A program made the position numbers and the translations under genes. 33,501 bases of DNA. It comes from DASYVD01 sp050693035 (GTDB lineage: Bacteria; Actinomycetota; UBA4738; CALAEC01). Each line of letters starts with the position of its first letter. Position 1 is the stretch's first letter. The notes beneath the pieces are model-generated. The model was not told the origin of the DNA. It was given only the letters and a program-made list of their open reading frames with translations, and made no database searches. This document shows, one piece after another, positions 5,445 through 12,490 of the stretch. The DNA lies in the NCBI GenBank assembly GCA_050693035.1, contig JBOGWB010000059.1:1-33501 (forward strand), read 5' to 3'.

Positions 5445-7673
5445 TCAGAGAGGCCAGGACGGGCGCAGCGCTCCGACCACCGTTCGGGCGATGCCCGCGC
5501 TGCGCCGCAGATCTCTGACCACGACGCGCGACGCGGTGACCGCCTCCCCCGCGCCTTCGGCCGACACGGAAGCGTGAGAGTACAGGGCCACCTGGGCGAG
5601 ACCGGTCACCACGTCGAGATGCCCGTCGGAGAGGGCCACCGATGCCCGCAGCCGGGCCCGGTACTCGGGCAGGGTCTCGCCGCCCCGGCGGCCCAGGCCC
5701 AGATCGGCCGCCACCCCCTGGACCACCCCGAACACCACCACCACCGTTTGGTCCGGAGAGCGGGCCCCGGCCAGGGCCCGCCGGCGCAGCCACGCCTTGC
5801 CGGCCGGAACCGCCACCGCCGCCGCCAGGGCCAGTCCCAGCCCCAGCAGGGCGAGCTTCCAGGGGTCGGCCGCGTTCCCGGCTCCCGCTCCTCCGCGGGG
5901 GCCGGGATCCTCGACCGGGCCCGGGTCGTCGAGCTGCTGCTGTCGCTGGCCTTGCGTTCGCACGAAGGCCTCTTCCCCCACGAACGGCGGGACCCCACTC
6001 ACGGGACCCGCCGGCAGGATGTACGTCTGCGCCACCGGGTTGAGCCGGGTGGGGGTGGGCTCGAAGGCCAGCCATCCGAACTCCGGGAAGAACACCTCGA
6101 CCCAAGCGTGGGTCTCCTCGGTCGTCACCCGCCAGATTCCCTGGTCGTCCCGCACTCCCGGCAGGAATCCGATGGCCACCCGGGAGGGGTAGCCCAGGGC
6201 CCTCAGGAGCACGGCCATGGTCCCGGCGAACTGCTCGCAGTACCCCCGGCGGGAACGCTCCAGGAAGAACAGCATGTCGTCCGAGCCGTGGCCCGCCGGG
6301 GCGGCTTCGTCGTAGGTGAACGTTCGCAGGTGGCTCTGGATGGCGAGGATGCGACGGTACGCGTTTGGTTGGTTGGAGGTGATCTCGCGAGCGATCTCCA
6401 GGACCCTGGAGGGGAGGTTCCGCGGCAGCAGGCTGTAACGCGGGTCCACGTATCCCTCTCCCGGGGGCGCCGTCTGGTCGAGCTGCTCCGGTGAGGGAAC
6501 CATGACGTCGGACTCGACGAAGTAGGTCAGTCCCGGACCGGTCCCCCCGTCGCGAACCAGAGTGTCCCGGACCGGGTCGAATCGAAAGTCGCCGGCACCG
6601 ATCACGCTCCGGGGCGCGAACGTCGCGGGCATCCACGGAGTGATGAGCCCGGCGATCAGGAACTCCTGATCGATGGCGACGGCCCCCCGCCGGGGCTCGG
6701 TCAGCCGGTGGGCCAACGCGGAGCCGTCCAGGACGACCAGGCCGGCCTGGGCCTCGAGATCGGCCGAGGTCCACAGCCGGCCGTCGAACCGGTCGAGGGA
6801 GAGGAGACGCCAGTAGGCCGGCCGCTCGGCCCGAACCCGGAACAGCTCCACGGCCGGATTGCGAAGCAGGTTCGGACGGATGTCCACGATGGGGCTGATC
6901 GAAACAGCCCCACCCCGGCCCCGAGTCAGGTCGAGGAGCGGATCCGCGCCGAAGCCGGGCAAGATCCCCGGAAGGAGGAGGGCCACGGCGGTCGCTCCGA
7001 GGGCGAGGCGACGGGCGTGCCGGCCCGCCCCACGCGCCAGGCGCCAGCGCCGGAACCCCGGCCACGGCAGGATCGGCCCCCACAGGCGCAGACGATCCAG
7101 CCCCGACCCGAACAACACCAGGAAGGAAGCGGCCAGGATGGCCCCGGCCCGGATGGGGTGGGGCCCGTCGTCGGCCACCATCCCGGCGAACGCCGCCAGC
7201 GCGGCGGGCGGGAACAGGGCCAGCACGGGACTGGCCGCCCGGGCCGCCAGGGCGTGGGCCGCGTACGCCGCTCCCCACACGGCCATCACCGACGCCAGCA
7301 GGAGCGATGGGAGGGCCGGGGACGGGGCCGCCTGGGACGCCGCGTCCCGGGCCACCCTGGCCACGGCGCCCTGTACGGCCTCCAGCGTCTCCCGAGTGGG
7401 GACCCCAGCCCAGGTGGTCGAGGGAAACACCAACACCCCGACCGCCACCGCAAGCCCGGCCGCCGTCGCGAGGAGCGAGAGGAGGACCCCCCGGCGCTCC
7501 AGGGCCGCCCCCACCAGCACTGCGGCCGCCCCCGCGGCGACGAGACGAAGGGTGGGAGCCAGGCCCACGAACACGGCTCCCAGACCCAGACCGGTGGCGG
7601 CGCCCAGAAGCACCAGGCCGCCGGTCAGGATCCTGTCGCGATCCTCGCTGGGCGCTTCCCTCTCAGATGCCAT
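5445..7673 (-). CDS. Membrane-bound transglutaminase-like protein (TgpA/DUF3488-DUF4129 type)
   Basis: The protein has 742 residues. ATG 7671-7673 is preferred over the upstream in-frame start at 7718 because GGGAGG precedes it at a usable distance and the extra residues are dissimilar to the family; it overlaps the DUF58 gene by 49 nt. Six or seven N-terminal membrane helices (about 16-240) are followed by an extracytoplasmic region with the transglutaminase core: catalytic Cys479 in RGYCEQFAGT, His522 in THAWVEV, and FEPTP where the third residue is Glu538 instead of the Asp of textbook transglutaminases. A linker, a last helix (607-624) and a cytoplasmic DUF4129-like domain (YRARLRASVAL) follow. 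It is the last gene of a moxR-DUF58-transglutaminase operon, a set found in many bacteria. The substrate is unknown and may be a cell-surface protein. Confidence 0.9.
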   Translation of the reverse strand: MASEREAPSEDRDRILTGGLVLLGAATGLGLGAVFVGLAPTLRLVAAGAAAVLVGAALERRGVLLSLLATAAGLAVAVGVLVFPSTTWAGVPTRETLEAVQGAVARVARDAASQAAPSPALPSLLLASVMAVWGAAYAAHALAARAASPVLALFPPAALAAFAGMVADDGPHPIRAGAILAASFLVLFGSGLDRLRLWGPILPWPGFRRWRLARGAGRHARRLALGATAVALLLPGILPGFGADPLLDLTRGRGGAVSISPIVDIRPNLLRNPAVELFRVRAERPAYWRLLSLDRFDGRLWTSADLEAQAGLVVLDGSALAHRLTEPRRGAVAIDQEFLIAGLITPWMPATFAPRSVIGAGDFRFDPVRDTLVRDGGTGPGLTYFVESDVMVPSPEQLDQTAPPGEGYVDPRYSLLPRNLPSRVLEIAREITSNQPNAYRRILAIQSHLRTFTYDEAAPAGHGSDDMLFFLERSRRGYCEQFAGTMAVLLRALGYPSRVAIGFLPGVRDDQGIWRVTTEETHAWVEVFFPEFGWLAFEPTPTRLNPVAQTYILPAGPVSGVPPFVGEEAFVRTQGQRQQQLDDPGPVEDPGPRGGAGAGNAADPWKLALLGLGLALAAAVAVPAGKAWLRRRALAGARSPDQTVVVVFGVVQGVAADLGLGRRGGETLPEYRARLRASVALSDGHLDVVTGLAQVALYSHASVSAEGAGEAVTASRVVVRDLRRSAGIARTVVGALRPSWPL

Positions 7674-8854
7674 ACGTCTCGGAGCCTCCCGGTGGGGCCG
7701 ATGTTCAGCACGTTCCACCCGGCCCGGACGAGGGCCAGCCGGGCACCCGACTTCCGGAGCTCGGCTTCCTCCCAGGCCTCAGGGTCCAGCTTGCTGGAGT
7801 CGCGCGGCTCGACCAGCACGGCGAGCTTCGGGCCGTAGCCGGCGGCTCCCCGGATGAGCGCGGGGAGCTCGGCGGGCTCGGGCACGTGGGTCACCACGGC
7901 GAGGGCCGCGTAGGCGCCGGCGGCGTCGCGGAGACGCAACAGAGCTGGGCTGAGCAGCCGGGCGTCGGAATGCTCCACGAGCGCCAGCGTCTCGAGGATA
8001 TCGTCCACGCCCATCGTCCCCGGCGCCAGATCGGGAGTGGAGAACCGCAACGCGTACCCCGCCCTCGTGTATGCGGCGGCGATGGAGGCCGCGGCGGACA
8101 CGGCTCGCTCGAACGGGTCGCCCGCCGGAAGGATCCTGGCCCGCGTGTCCAGGAACACCGTGGCCGCTGCCCGCCGGGCCGCCTCGTGCTGGCGGATCAT
8201 CAGCTCCCCGGTCTTGGCCACACTGGGCCAATGGATCCGGCGAAGGTCGTCGCCGACCTCGTACTGGCGCATCGTGTAGAAGTCCTCACCCGCTCGCAGC
8301 AGGTGACGCGCCCGGGACGTGCCCGGGCCGCCCCCGGCCGATGCGGAGTGGGGCGGTTCGAGCTCCTCGACCTCCGGGTACACGATGAGATCGTCCTGTC
8401 CCGGCAAGGCGATGGTCGTCCGGGCCAGCCCGAAGGGGTCGGTGACGTAGGCGGTCAACGGGCCGATTCGGAACCGACCCCGTGAGCGGCATTGCACCGA
8501 GTAGGAGACGGTCTGCTTCCCTCGCGGGGGAATGCCGCCGAGGACCGCCCGGGCCGCCCGCCCCAGCCCGGCGGGGAGACGGTCCTCCAGGAGGAGCACT
8601 CCTGTCCGCGACCGTCCCACGTTGCGCACCTCGAGCTCGACGCGAACGCGTGCCCCGGGGAACGCTCGGGACAGCGACAGTCGGCGATTGGCCTCCACCG
8701 TCTGCCGGAGGAACCGCACGCCGCCCGCCGCCAGTCCGCCCAGGACGACCAGGCCCACCGCCACGATGTGGAGGTCCTGGGATCCCATGATCCGCGCGGC
8801 GATCCACAGGGTCAGCCCCGCTGCGAGGACGGCGACCCCACGGCCGGTTAGCAC
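7625..8854 (-). CDS. DUF58 domain protein
   Basis: This 409-residue protein starts at GTG 8854, with GGTGAGG just upstream and only 4 nt after the moxR stop. Two N-terminal membrane helices (about 7-22 and 29-44) precede a beta-rich part. The DUF58 signature RQYEVGDDLRRIHW lies at 196-209, followed by SVAKTGELMIRQHE. DUF58 proteins carry a von Willebrand A-like fold; here the metal-site strand reads VFLDTRAR (233-240) instead of DxSxS, so the MIDAS looks degenerate. The family works with MoxR ATPases as a substrate or adaptor partner, and the operon here fits that. The TGA at 7625 lies inside the transglutaminase gene, so the two are translationally linked. Confidence 0.9.
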   Translation of the reverse strand: MLTGRGVAVLAAGLTLWIAARIMGSQDLHIVAVGLVVLGGLAAGGVRFLRQTVEANRRLSLSRAFPGARVRVELEVRNVGRSRTGVLLLEDRLPAGLGRAARAVLGGIPPRGKQTVSYSVQCRSRGRFRIGPLTAYVTDPFGLARTTIALPGQDDLIVYPEVEELEPPHSASAGGGPGTSRARHLLRAGEDFYTMRQYEVGDDLRRIHWPSVAKTGELMIRQHEAARRAAATVFLDTRARILPAGDPFERAVSAAASIAAAYTRAGYALRFSTPDLAPGTMGVDDILETLALVEHSDARLLSPALLRLRDAAGAYAALAVVTHVPEPAELPALIRGAAGYGPKLAVLVEPRDSSKLDPEAWEEAELRKSGARLALVRAGWNVLNIGPTGRLRDVWHLRGKRPARIATGS

Positions 8855-8858
8855 GGCC

Positions 8859-9827
8859 TCACCCGGTGACGGGGACGGCGACCTCGTTCAGGAGCTCGGA
8901 CAGCACCGTCTCGGCGCTCCGGCTGCTCATGGCCGCCTCCGCTGAAACGATCATCCGGTGGGTCAGGACGGGAAGGGCGAGGAGCTTGATGTCGTCGGGG
9001 ATCACGTAATCGCGACCCTCGCTCCCCGCCACGGCCCGGGCCGCCCGGAGAAGGAGGATGCTCGCCCTCGGGCTCACACCCAGGTATACGTCCGGGTGCC
9101 GTCGGGTGGCTTCGGCCAGATCGACGATATATCGGCGAAGCGTCTCGGCCACATGCACCTCGCGGGCCATGGCGATGAGGTGCGCGACCCCGCTGGCATC
9201 GGTCACCGGACCGATGTCCTCGAGCGTCGACTGGCGGCCGTGCGTGGCGAGGATGAGGGCTTCGGCCTCGGCGCCCGGGTACCCGATGGCCAGGCGCATG
9301 GTGAACCTGTCCAGCTGGGCCTCCGGAAGTGGGTACGTGCCCTCGTGCTCGATGGGATTCTGGGTTGCGATGACCATGAACGGAACCCCCAACTGGTAGG
9401 TCACGCCGTCCACCGTCACCTGTCGCTCCTCCATGCTTTCCAGCAACGCCGACTGGGTCTTGGGACTGGCCCGGTTGATCTCGTCGCCGAGGACGATGTT
9501 GGCGAAGATGGTCCCCGGCTTGAAGTCGAAGTCGCCCTGTTCCTGGTTGAACACGTTGACCCCGGTGATGTCGGTCGGAAGCAGGTCTGGCGTGAACTGG
9601 ATGCGACGGAAGGAACAGTCGATCGACCGGGCCATCGCTTTGGCCAGCATGGTCTTACCGACACCGGGGACGTCCTCGATCAGGAGGTGGCCCTCGGCGA
9701 CCAGGGTGGCCAGAGCCAGCCGGACCTCGTCCGTCTTCCCCTGGATGACCCGCTCGATATTGTCCTGGATCTTGCCGAAGAGATCCTGGAACCTGTGCCA
9801 GTCGAATGTCTCGCGCTTTGTCTGCAC
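8859..9827 (-). CDS. moxR: MoxR-family AAA+ ATPase
   Basis: This AAA+ ATPase has 322 residues. GTG 9827 is chosen because AAGGAG (complement of 9832-9837) lies 4 nt upstream. An alternative GTG at 9878 would overlap the likely -10 element. The Walker A is DVPGVGKT (52-59), Walker B is IVLGDEINRASP (Asp115, Glu116), the sensor/arginine-finger segment is ATQNPIEHEGTYPLPEAQLDRF, and sensor 2 is in GVSPRAS. MoxR ATPases act as chaperone-like maturation factors, usually with DUF58 and vWA partners. The gene heads the minus-strand operon moxR - DUF58 - transglutaminase and is transcribed divergently from the HNH gene. Confidence 0.95.
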   Translation of the reverse strand: MQTKRETFDWHRFQDLFGKIQDNIERVIQGKTDEVRLALATLVAEGHLLIEDVPGVGKTMLAKAMARSIDCSFRRIQFTPDLLPTDITGVNVFNQEQGDFDFKPGTIFANIVLGDEINRASPKTQSALLESMEERQVTVDGVTYQLGVPFMVIATQNPIEHEGTYPLPEAQLDRFTMRLAIGYPGAEAEALILATHGRQSTLEDIGPVTDASGVAHLIAMAREVHVAETLRRYIVDLAEATRRHPDVYLGVSPRASILLLRAARAVAGSEGRDYVIPDDIKLLALPVLTHRMIVSAEAAMSSRSAETVLSELLNEVAVPVTG

Positions 9828-9878
9828 GCCGCTCCTTGGACGCCCGCGACGAGGTATCGGTTCCCTGGGTCCGTCCAC

Positions 9879-9906
9879 ATCTTACGGTACGCCTGCGGAA
9901 CCGGAA
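9879..9906 (-). promoter_or_regulatory. Possible promoter of the moxR operon
   Basis: On the minus strand TAAGAT (complement of 9879-9884) fits the actinobacterial -10 pattern TANNNT, with TTCCGG (complement of 9901-9906) 16 nt upstream as a weak -35. Transcription from near 9872 would leave a ~45-nt leader to GTG 9827 and would exclude the GTG at 9878. Confidence 0.4.
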
Positions 9907-10048
9907 CGGTTCGGCGGCGTTGTGGGAAGGCGGCGCGGCCGGGCCCCTTCATTCTGGACGCCCCGCGCGGCCCCTGCGTTCCGGGCGCCCGTCATCACTC
10001 GGGCCCGGCGCTTGCGCCGCCTTCCTCGATCGAATTACACGGCTGTGA

Positions 10049-10089
10049 CCCGGGCGAGTCAAGCACCCCGTGCCTCCCGCTCGCCGGGG
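10049..10089. repeat. Nested inverted repeat upstream of the HNH promoter
   Basis: CCCGGGCGAG (10049-10058) pairs with CTCGCCGGGG (10080-10089) over 10 positions with one G-G mismatch. Inside it GCAC (10063-10066) pairs with GTGC (10070-10073) around a CCC loop. It lies 41 nt upstream of the -10 element of the HNH gene, so it could be an operator or a hairpin element. Nothing shows which. Confidence 0.4.
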
Positions 10090-10129
10090 AAACGGGATCC
10101 GTCGTGCGTATCCGACGTGGTCGGACCCC

Positions 10130-10135
10130 TATAAT
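10130..10135 (+). promoter_or_regulatory. -10 element of the HNH gene promoter
   Basis: A perfect TATAAT at 10130-10135 sits 31 nt before the ATG. No good -35 is found at 16-18 nt. The ten bases CCTATAATGG are identical to those at the DUF3040 promoter. A start near 10142 would give a 25-nt leader. Confidence 0.5.
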
Positions 10136-10166
10136 GGCGGTTGACACAGCAGGTCTCGGAGCGGAG

Positions 10167-10649
10167 ATGGGAAGAGCCCTCGTACTGAACGCCACCTTCG
10201 AGCCCCTCGCCGTGGTCCCGGCGAGGAGGGCGGTGGTGCTCGTCCTGAAGGAGAAGGCTGAGGTTCTCGCCACCGACGGTGTGGTGTTCCGTTCCGAGCG
10301 CATGGAGATGGCCGGGCCGTCGGTGGTCCGGCTGACCTACTACGTGCGGGTCCCGTTCCGGCGCCAGGCCACCCTCACCCGCCGGGCGGTCTTCGCCAGG
10401 GACGGGTGGACCTGTCAGTACTGCGGGTCGGCCGCAGAGAACGTGGATCACGTGATCCCCCGGTCCCGTGGGGGACAGCACGTCTGGGAGAACGTGGTCG
10501 CGGCGTGTCGCCGGTGCAACTCGAGGAAGGAGAACCGGACGCCCCACGAGGTGGGGCTCCTCCTTCGCCGGGCGCCCGCCACTCCCGAGGACCACTTCCG
10601 CCTCCTGCTGGGGCGCTCCGAGCCCGAGTGGGAGCCGTACCTGGCCTGA
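10167..10649 (+). CDS. HNH endonuclease family protein
   Basis: This 160-residue protein starts at ATG 10167, with GGAG 5 nt upstream. The frame is open far upstream, but only as a shadow of moxR. The N-terminal ~75 residues (ALVLNATFEPLAVVPARRAVVLVL) are of the type common in actinobacterial HNH proteins. The HNH/zinc-finger domain follows: CQYC (Cys83, Cys86), DHVIPRSRGG (Asp94, His95 as catalytic pair), then ENVVAACRRCNSRK with Cys114, Cys117 and Asn118. All metal and catalytic positions are present, so it should be an active nuclease fold. The biological substrate is unknown. It stands alone with its own promoter and a downstream hairpin, between the moxR operon and mraZ; no methylase or immunity partner is adjacent. 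Confidence 0.9.
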   Translation: MGRALVLNATFEPLAVVPARRAVVLVLKEKAEVLATDGVVFRSERMEMAGPSVVRLTYYVRVPFRRQATLTRRAVFARDGWTCQYCGSAAENVDHVIPRSRGGQHVWENVVAACRRCNSRKENRTPHEVGLLLRRAPATPEDHFRLLLGRSEPEWEPYLA

Positions 10650-10713
10650 CTCCCGGTCTCACCCGGTCCGGAGTCGAACCGTCCCACGCCTTCCGCGAAC
10701 CACCCCCGCGCTA

Positions 10714-10751
10714 GCGGCCACGAGTAAGGCTTCCTTCGTGTGCGTGGCCGC
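10714..10751 (+). terminator. Strong hairpin downstream of the HNH gene, probable terminator
   Basis: GCGGCCACG (10714-10722) and CGTGGCCGC (10743-10751) form a perfect 9-bp stem. The 20-nt loop contains a second small hairpin, AAGG (10726-10729) with CCTT (10733-10736). No U-tract follows, as is common for hairpin terminators in high-GC actinobacteria. It lies 65 nt after the HNH stop and about 100 nt before the mraZ promoter, so it would insulate the dcw operon. Confidence 0.55.
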
Positions 10752-10849
10752 CGCTCCTCGTCGCGTCAGGCGATAGACCCTTCGCCGGGCGGCCGTACCT
10801 TCACGCCCCGAGCCCATCCCTCAAGTCCCCGGAGATTTGGCCGACACTC

Positions 10850-10878
10850 TTGACGGAGTGGAGTGACAGTGGCATAAA
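10850..10878 (+). promoter_or_regulatory. Promoter of mraZ and the dcw operon
   Basis: TTGACG (10850-10855, five of six) is followed after 17 nt by CATAAA (10873-10878, four of six). Transcription from about 10885 would start after the ATG at 10878, which therefore cannot be the mraZ start codon, and 26 nt before the GTG at 10911. Confidence 0.65.
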
Positions 10879-10893
10879 TGTGGGTCCCGGTGG
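10858..10893 (+). promoter_or_regulatory. Array of four GTGG boxes, probable MraZ operator
   Basis: GTGG occurs at 10858, 10869, 10880 and 10890, that is at intervals of 11, 11 and 10 nt, so all four face the same side of the helix. Contexts are AGTGGA, AGTGGC, TGTGGG and GGTGGA. The array runs from just after the -35 across the -10 to the transcription start. MraZ proteins of other bacteria bind direct repeats with a TGGG/GTGG core at about one-turn spacing upstream of their own gene, so autoregulation by MraZ is the natural reading. Confidence 0.65.
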
Positions 10894-10910
10894 AGGAGAA
10901 GGGAGCGCAG

Positions 10911-11342
10911 GTGGCCGAGCTGCTCGGAGAGCACCACTACCAGATGGACCCCAAGGGACGGATCTCCCTGCCGGCCAAGTTCCGGGACGGGTTCGAGGAG
11001 GGGGTCTACCTGACGCTCGGCCAGGACGGCTGCCTGTTCGCCTTCCCACACGGGGAATGGGATCGCCGGAAGGAAGAGGTGGAGTCCCTGGCCATCTCGG
11101 ACCCGAAGAACCGGGCCTACGCCCGGATGTTCTTCGGACGCGCCGAGCGGGTGGACCTCGACGCCCAGGGTCGCCTGGTGGTCCCCCGGAAGCTCCGTGA
11201 GGACGCCCACCTCGGGCGTGACGTGGCCGTGGTCGGCGTGTCCGACCGCCTGGAGATCTGGGACCGGCAGGCCTGGGACCGGTACAGCCACTCCCACGAG
11301 GGCTCGTACTCGACGGGGCAGCTGATCCCGGAGCGCGGCTGA
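10911..11342 (+). CDS. mraZ: MraZ transcriptional regulator of the dcw cluster
   Basis: GTG 10911 is chosen because AAGGGAG lies 5 nt upstream, the predicted transcript starts only at about 10885, and the resulting 143 residues match the usual length of the family. MraZ has two swapped-hairpin AbrB-like DNA-binding units, each with the DxxxR signature: MDPKGRISLPAKFR (12-25) and LDAQGRLVVPRKLR (83-96). Both are intact. MraZ forms ring oligomers and binds repeats in front of its own operon, where it usually represses; the phased boxes at 10858-10893 fit. It is the first gene of the division operon. The stop at 11342 is followed by 136 nt of structured leader rather than directly by rsmH. Confidence 0.95.
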   Translation: MAELLGEHHYQMDPKGRISLPAKFRDGFEEGVYLTLGQDGCLFAFPHGEWDRRKEEVESLAISDPKNRAYARMFFGRAERVDLDAQGRLVVPRKLREDAHLGRDVAVVGVSDRLEIWDRQAWDRYSHSHEGSYSTGQLIPERG

Positions 11343-11344
11343 TG

Positions 11345-11460
11345 AGGAAGGAGCGGGGGTCCAGGGAGGCAATAGCCCCGCGGGGCGAAGCCGAGGGGAA
11401 GAAGGCTGGTGCAATCCCCCTAGTCGAAGGAAGAAGCCCCCGCCAGGGAGCGGACTGAGA
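11345..11460 (+). ncRNA. Structured leader, candidate mraW RNA motif
   Basis: This gene-free stretch between mraZ and rsmH is purine-rich and strongly self-complementary. A closing stem GCGGGGG (11353-11359) with CCCCCGC (11437-11443) encloses a hairpin GCCC-CGCG-GGGC (11375-11386) within GGC/GCC (11368-11370 with 11390-11392), and a possible GGGGA/UCCCC pairing (11395-11399 with 11415-11419). An actinobacterial cis-acting RNA called the mraW motif is known from the presumed 5' UTR of mraW (rsmH) genes, and position and host fit. I assign it by position and fold, not by a covariance-model match. It may control the genes behind it. Confidence 0.5.
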
Positions 11461-11478
11461 AGGAGGAGAGGAGACGAC

Positions 11479-11592
11479 ATGGGAACGCTCGGACGGGAGA
11501 TCGGCCAGACCCTCGTTCTGATGGCGCTGGCCGCAGCGGTCACCGGGACGTACGTGGGCCTGGGACTCATCGCCATCCGTTTCCTTGGCTGA
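11479..11592 (+). CDS. Small single-pass membrane protein (37 residues)
   Basis: ATG 11479 is preceded by the purine-rich GGAGGAGAGGAG, an excellent ribosome binding site ending about 7 nt upstream. The 37 codons give a short polar start (MGTLGREIGQ), one hydrophobic helix (about 11-30, TLVLMALAAAVTGTYVGLGL) and IAIRFLG at the end. The TGA (11590-11592) overlaps the TTG start of rsmH by 8 nt. Since rsmH has no visible Shine-Dalgarno, ribosomes finishing this peptide probably start rsmH. It may be a true membrane microprotein, a coupling leader, or both. I know of no named family. Confidence 0.6.
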   Translation: MGTLGREIGQTLVLMALAAAVTGTYVGLGLIAIRFLG

Positions 11593-12490
11593 GAAGCAGC
11601 ATGAGCCCGTTCTCGTCGCTGAGGTGGTGAAGCTGTTGTCCGGAGCGCACACGGTGCTGGACATGACGGTGGGCACCGGAGGGCATGCCCAAGCGCTGCT
11701 CGACGCGAGAGTGGAGCGCGTGGTGGGCGTGGATCGCGACCCCGAGGCCCTCGGGGCCGCGAGCCGGCGACTGGCCCGTTTCGGAGATCGGTTCGTCGGG
11801 GTGCCCGCCCGCTTCTCAGAAGTCTCCCGGATCGCGGCGGAGGCCGGGGTCCGGGCGGTCGATGGGATCCTGTACGACCTCGGTGTCTCCTCCCTCCATC
11901 TCGACCGCCCGGAGCGCGGCTTCTCGTACCGGACCGGAGGGCCTCTGGACATGCGGATGGGCCCGGAGGGCCCCACCGCCGCCGATGTGGTGAACGGCTA
12001 CCCAGAGGAGGAGCTCGTCCGGATCCTCCGCGAGTACGGCGAGGAGCGGCACGCCCGGAGGATCGCCGGGGCCATCGTCCGGGCTCGCACGAGGAAGCCT
12101 CTGGAAACCACGGCTGAGCTCGCCGCCGTGGTTGCCGGCGCCGTTCCCCGCCGCCGCGGAGGAGCGCACCCCGCCCGGCGCACCTTTCAGGCCATCCGGA
12201 TCGAGATCAACCGGGAGCTGGAGGAGCTCGGAGCCTCCCTTCCCCAGGCGGCCGAGCTCCTGGCTCCCGGCGGGCGGCTCGTGGCCATCTCCTATCACTC
12301 ACTGGAGGACCGCATCGTCAAGCGGTTCCTGGTGGCGGAGGAGCAGGCGCAGCGGCTGCGCGTGCTGACCAAGAAACCGGTGCGGCCGGGAGAGAGCGAG
12401 GCCGCCCGGAACCCTCGGGCGCGGAGCGCGAAGCTCCGATCGGCCGAGCGGCTTCACTCGGAACCCTCGGCTCCGGGCGAGGAGATCTGA
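11585..12490 (+). CDS. rsmH: 16S rRNA (cytosine1402-N4)-methyltransferase RsmH (MraW)
   Basis: RsmH methylates N4 of C1402 in the 16S rRNA decoding site using SAM. The protein has 301 residues. TTG 11585 is the only sensible start: the family similarity begins at once (HEPVLVAEVV, residues 6-15) and no ATG or GTG is near in frame. The SAM site is DMTVGTGGHA (26-35) with VDRDPEAL (49-56). Further signatures are ILYDLGVSSLHLD, RGFSYRTGGPLDMRM, FQAIRIEINREL and SYHSLEDRIVKRF (236-248). The helical insertion typical of the family is present (132-200). The start overlaps the 37-codon gene and the TGA overlaps the next ATG by one base. Confidence 0.96.
   Translation: MAEKQHEPVLVAEVVKLLSGAHTVLDMTVGTGGHAQALLDARVERVVGVDRDPEALGAASRRLARFGDRFVGVPARFSEVSRIAAEAGVRAVDGILYDLGVSSLHLDRPERGFSYRTGGPLDMRMGPEGPTAADVVNGYPEEELVRILREYGEERHARRIAGAIVRARTRKPLETTAELAAVVAGAVPRRRGGAHPARRTFQAIRIEINRELEELGASLPQAAELLAPGGRLVAISYHSLEDRIVKRFLVAEEQAQRLRVLTKKPVRPGESEAARNPRARSAKLRSAERLHSEPSAPGEEI

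Larger units (their letters stand above)
9828..10166. other. Divergent intergenic region moxR / HNH
   Basis: These 339 bases hold no gene that I can support on either strand. They contain the moxR promoter and leader on the left, a GC-rich stretch with short self-complementary pieces such as CGGCG-CTTG-CGCCG (10006-10019), the nested hairpin at 10049-10089, and the HNH promoter and leader on the right. Confidence 0.6.

Noticed and set aside
5257..7278. Minus-strand frame of 673 codons overlapping the transglutaminase gene
   Set aside because: It is a shifted frame of the same strand, rich in Gly/Pro/Arg; the other frame has the complete transglutaminase motifs.
10006..10019. Short hairpin CGGCG-CTTG-CGCCG as a terminator
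   Set aside because: Five base pairs in very GC-rich DNA is expected by chance, and it does not lie behind a gene end.
10141..10146. TTGACA just downstream of the HNH -10 as a second promoter
   Set aside because: No -10 hexamer is found 16-18 nt further; that position already holds the ribosome binding site and start codon.
10878..10910. ATG 10878 as mraZ start
   Set aside because: It overlaps the likely -10 element, lacks a ribosome binding site and would add 11 residues foreign to MraZ; GTG 10911 gives the standard 143 residues.
11343..11478. RNase P RNA or 6S RNA in the mraZ-rsmH gap
   Set aside because: The gap is only 136 nt and lacks the conserved RNase P core; too short for either.
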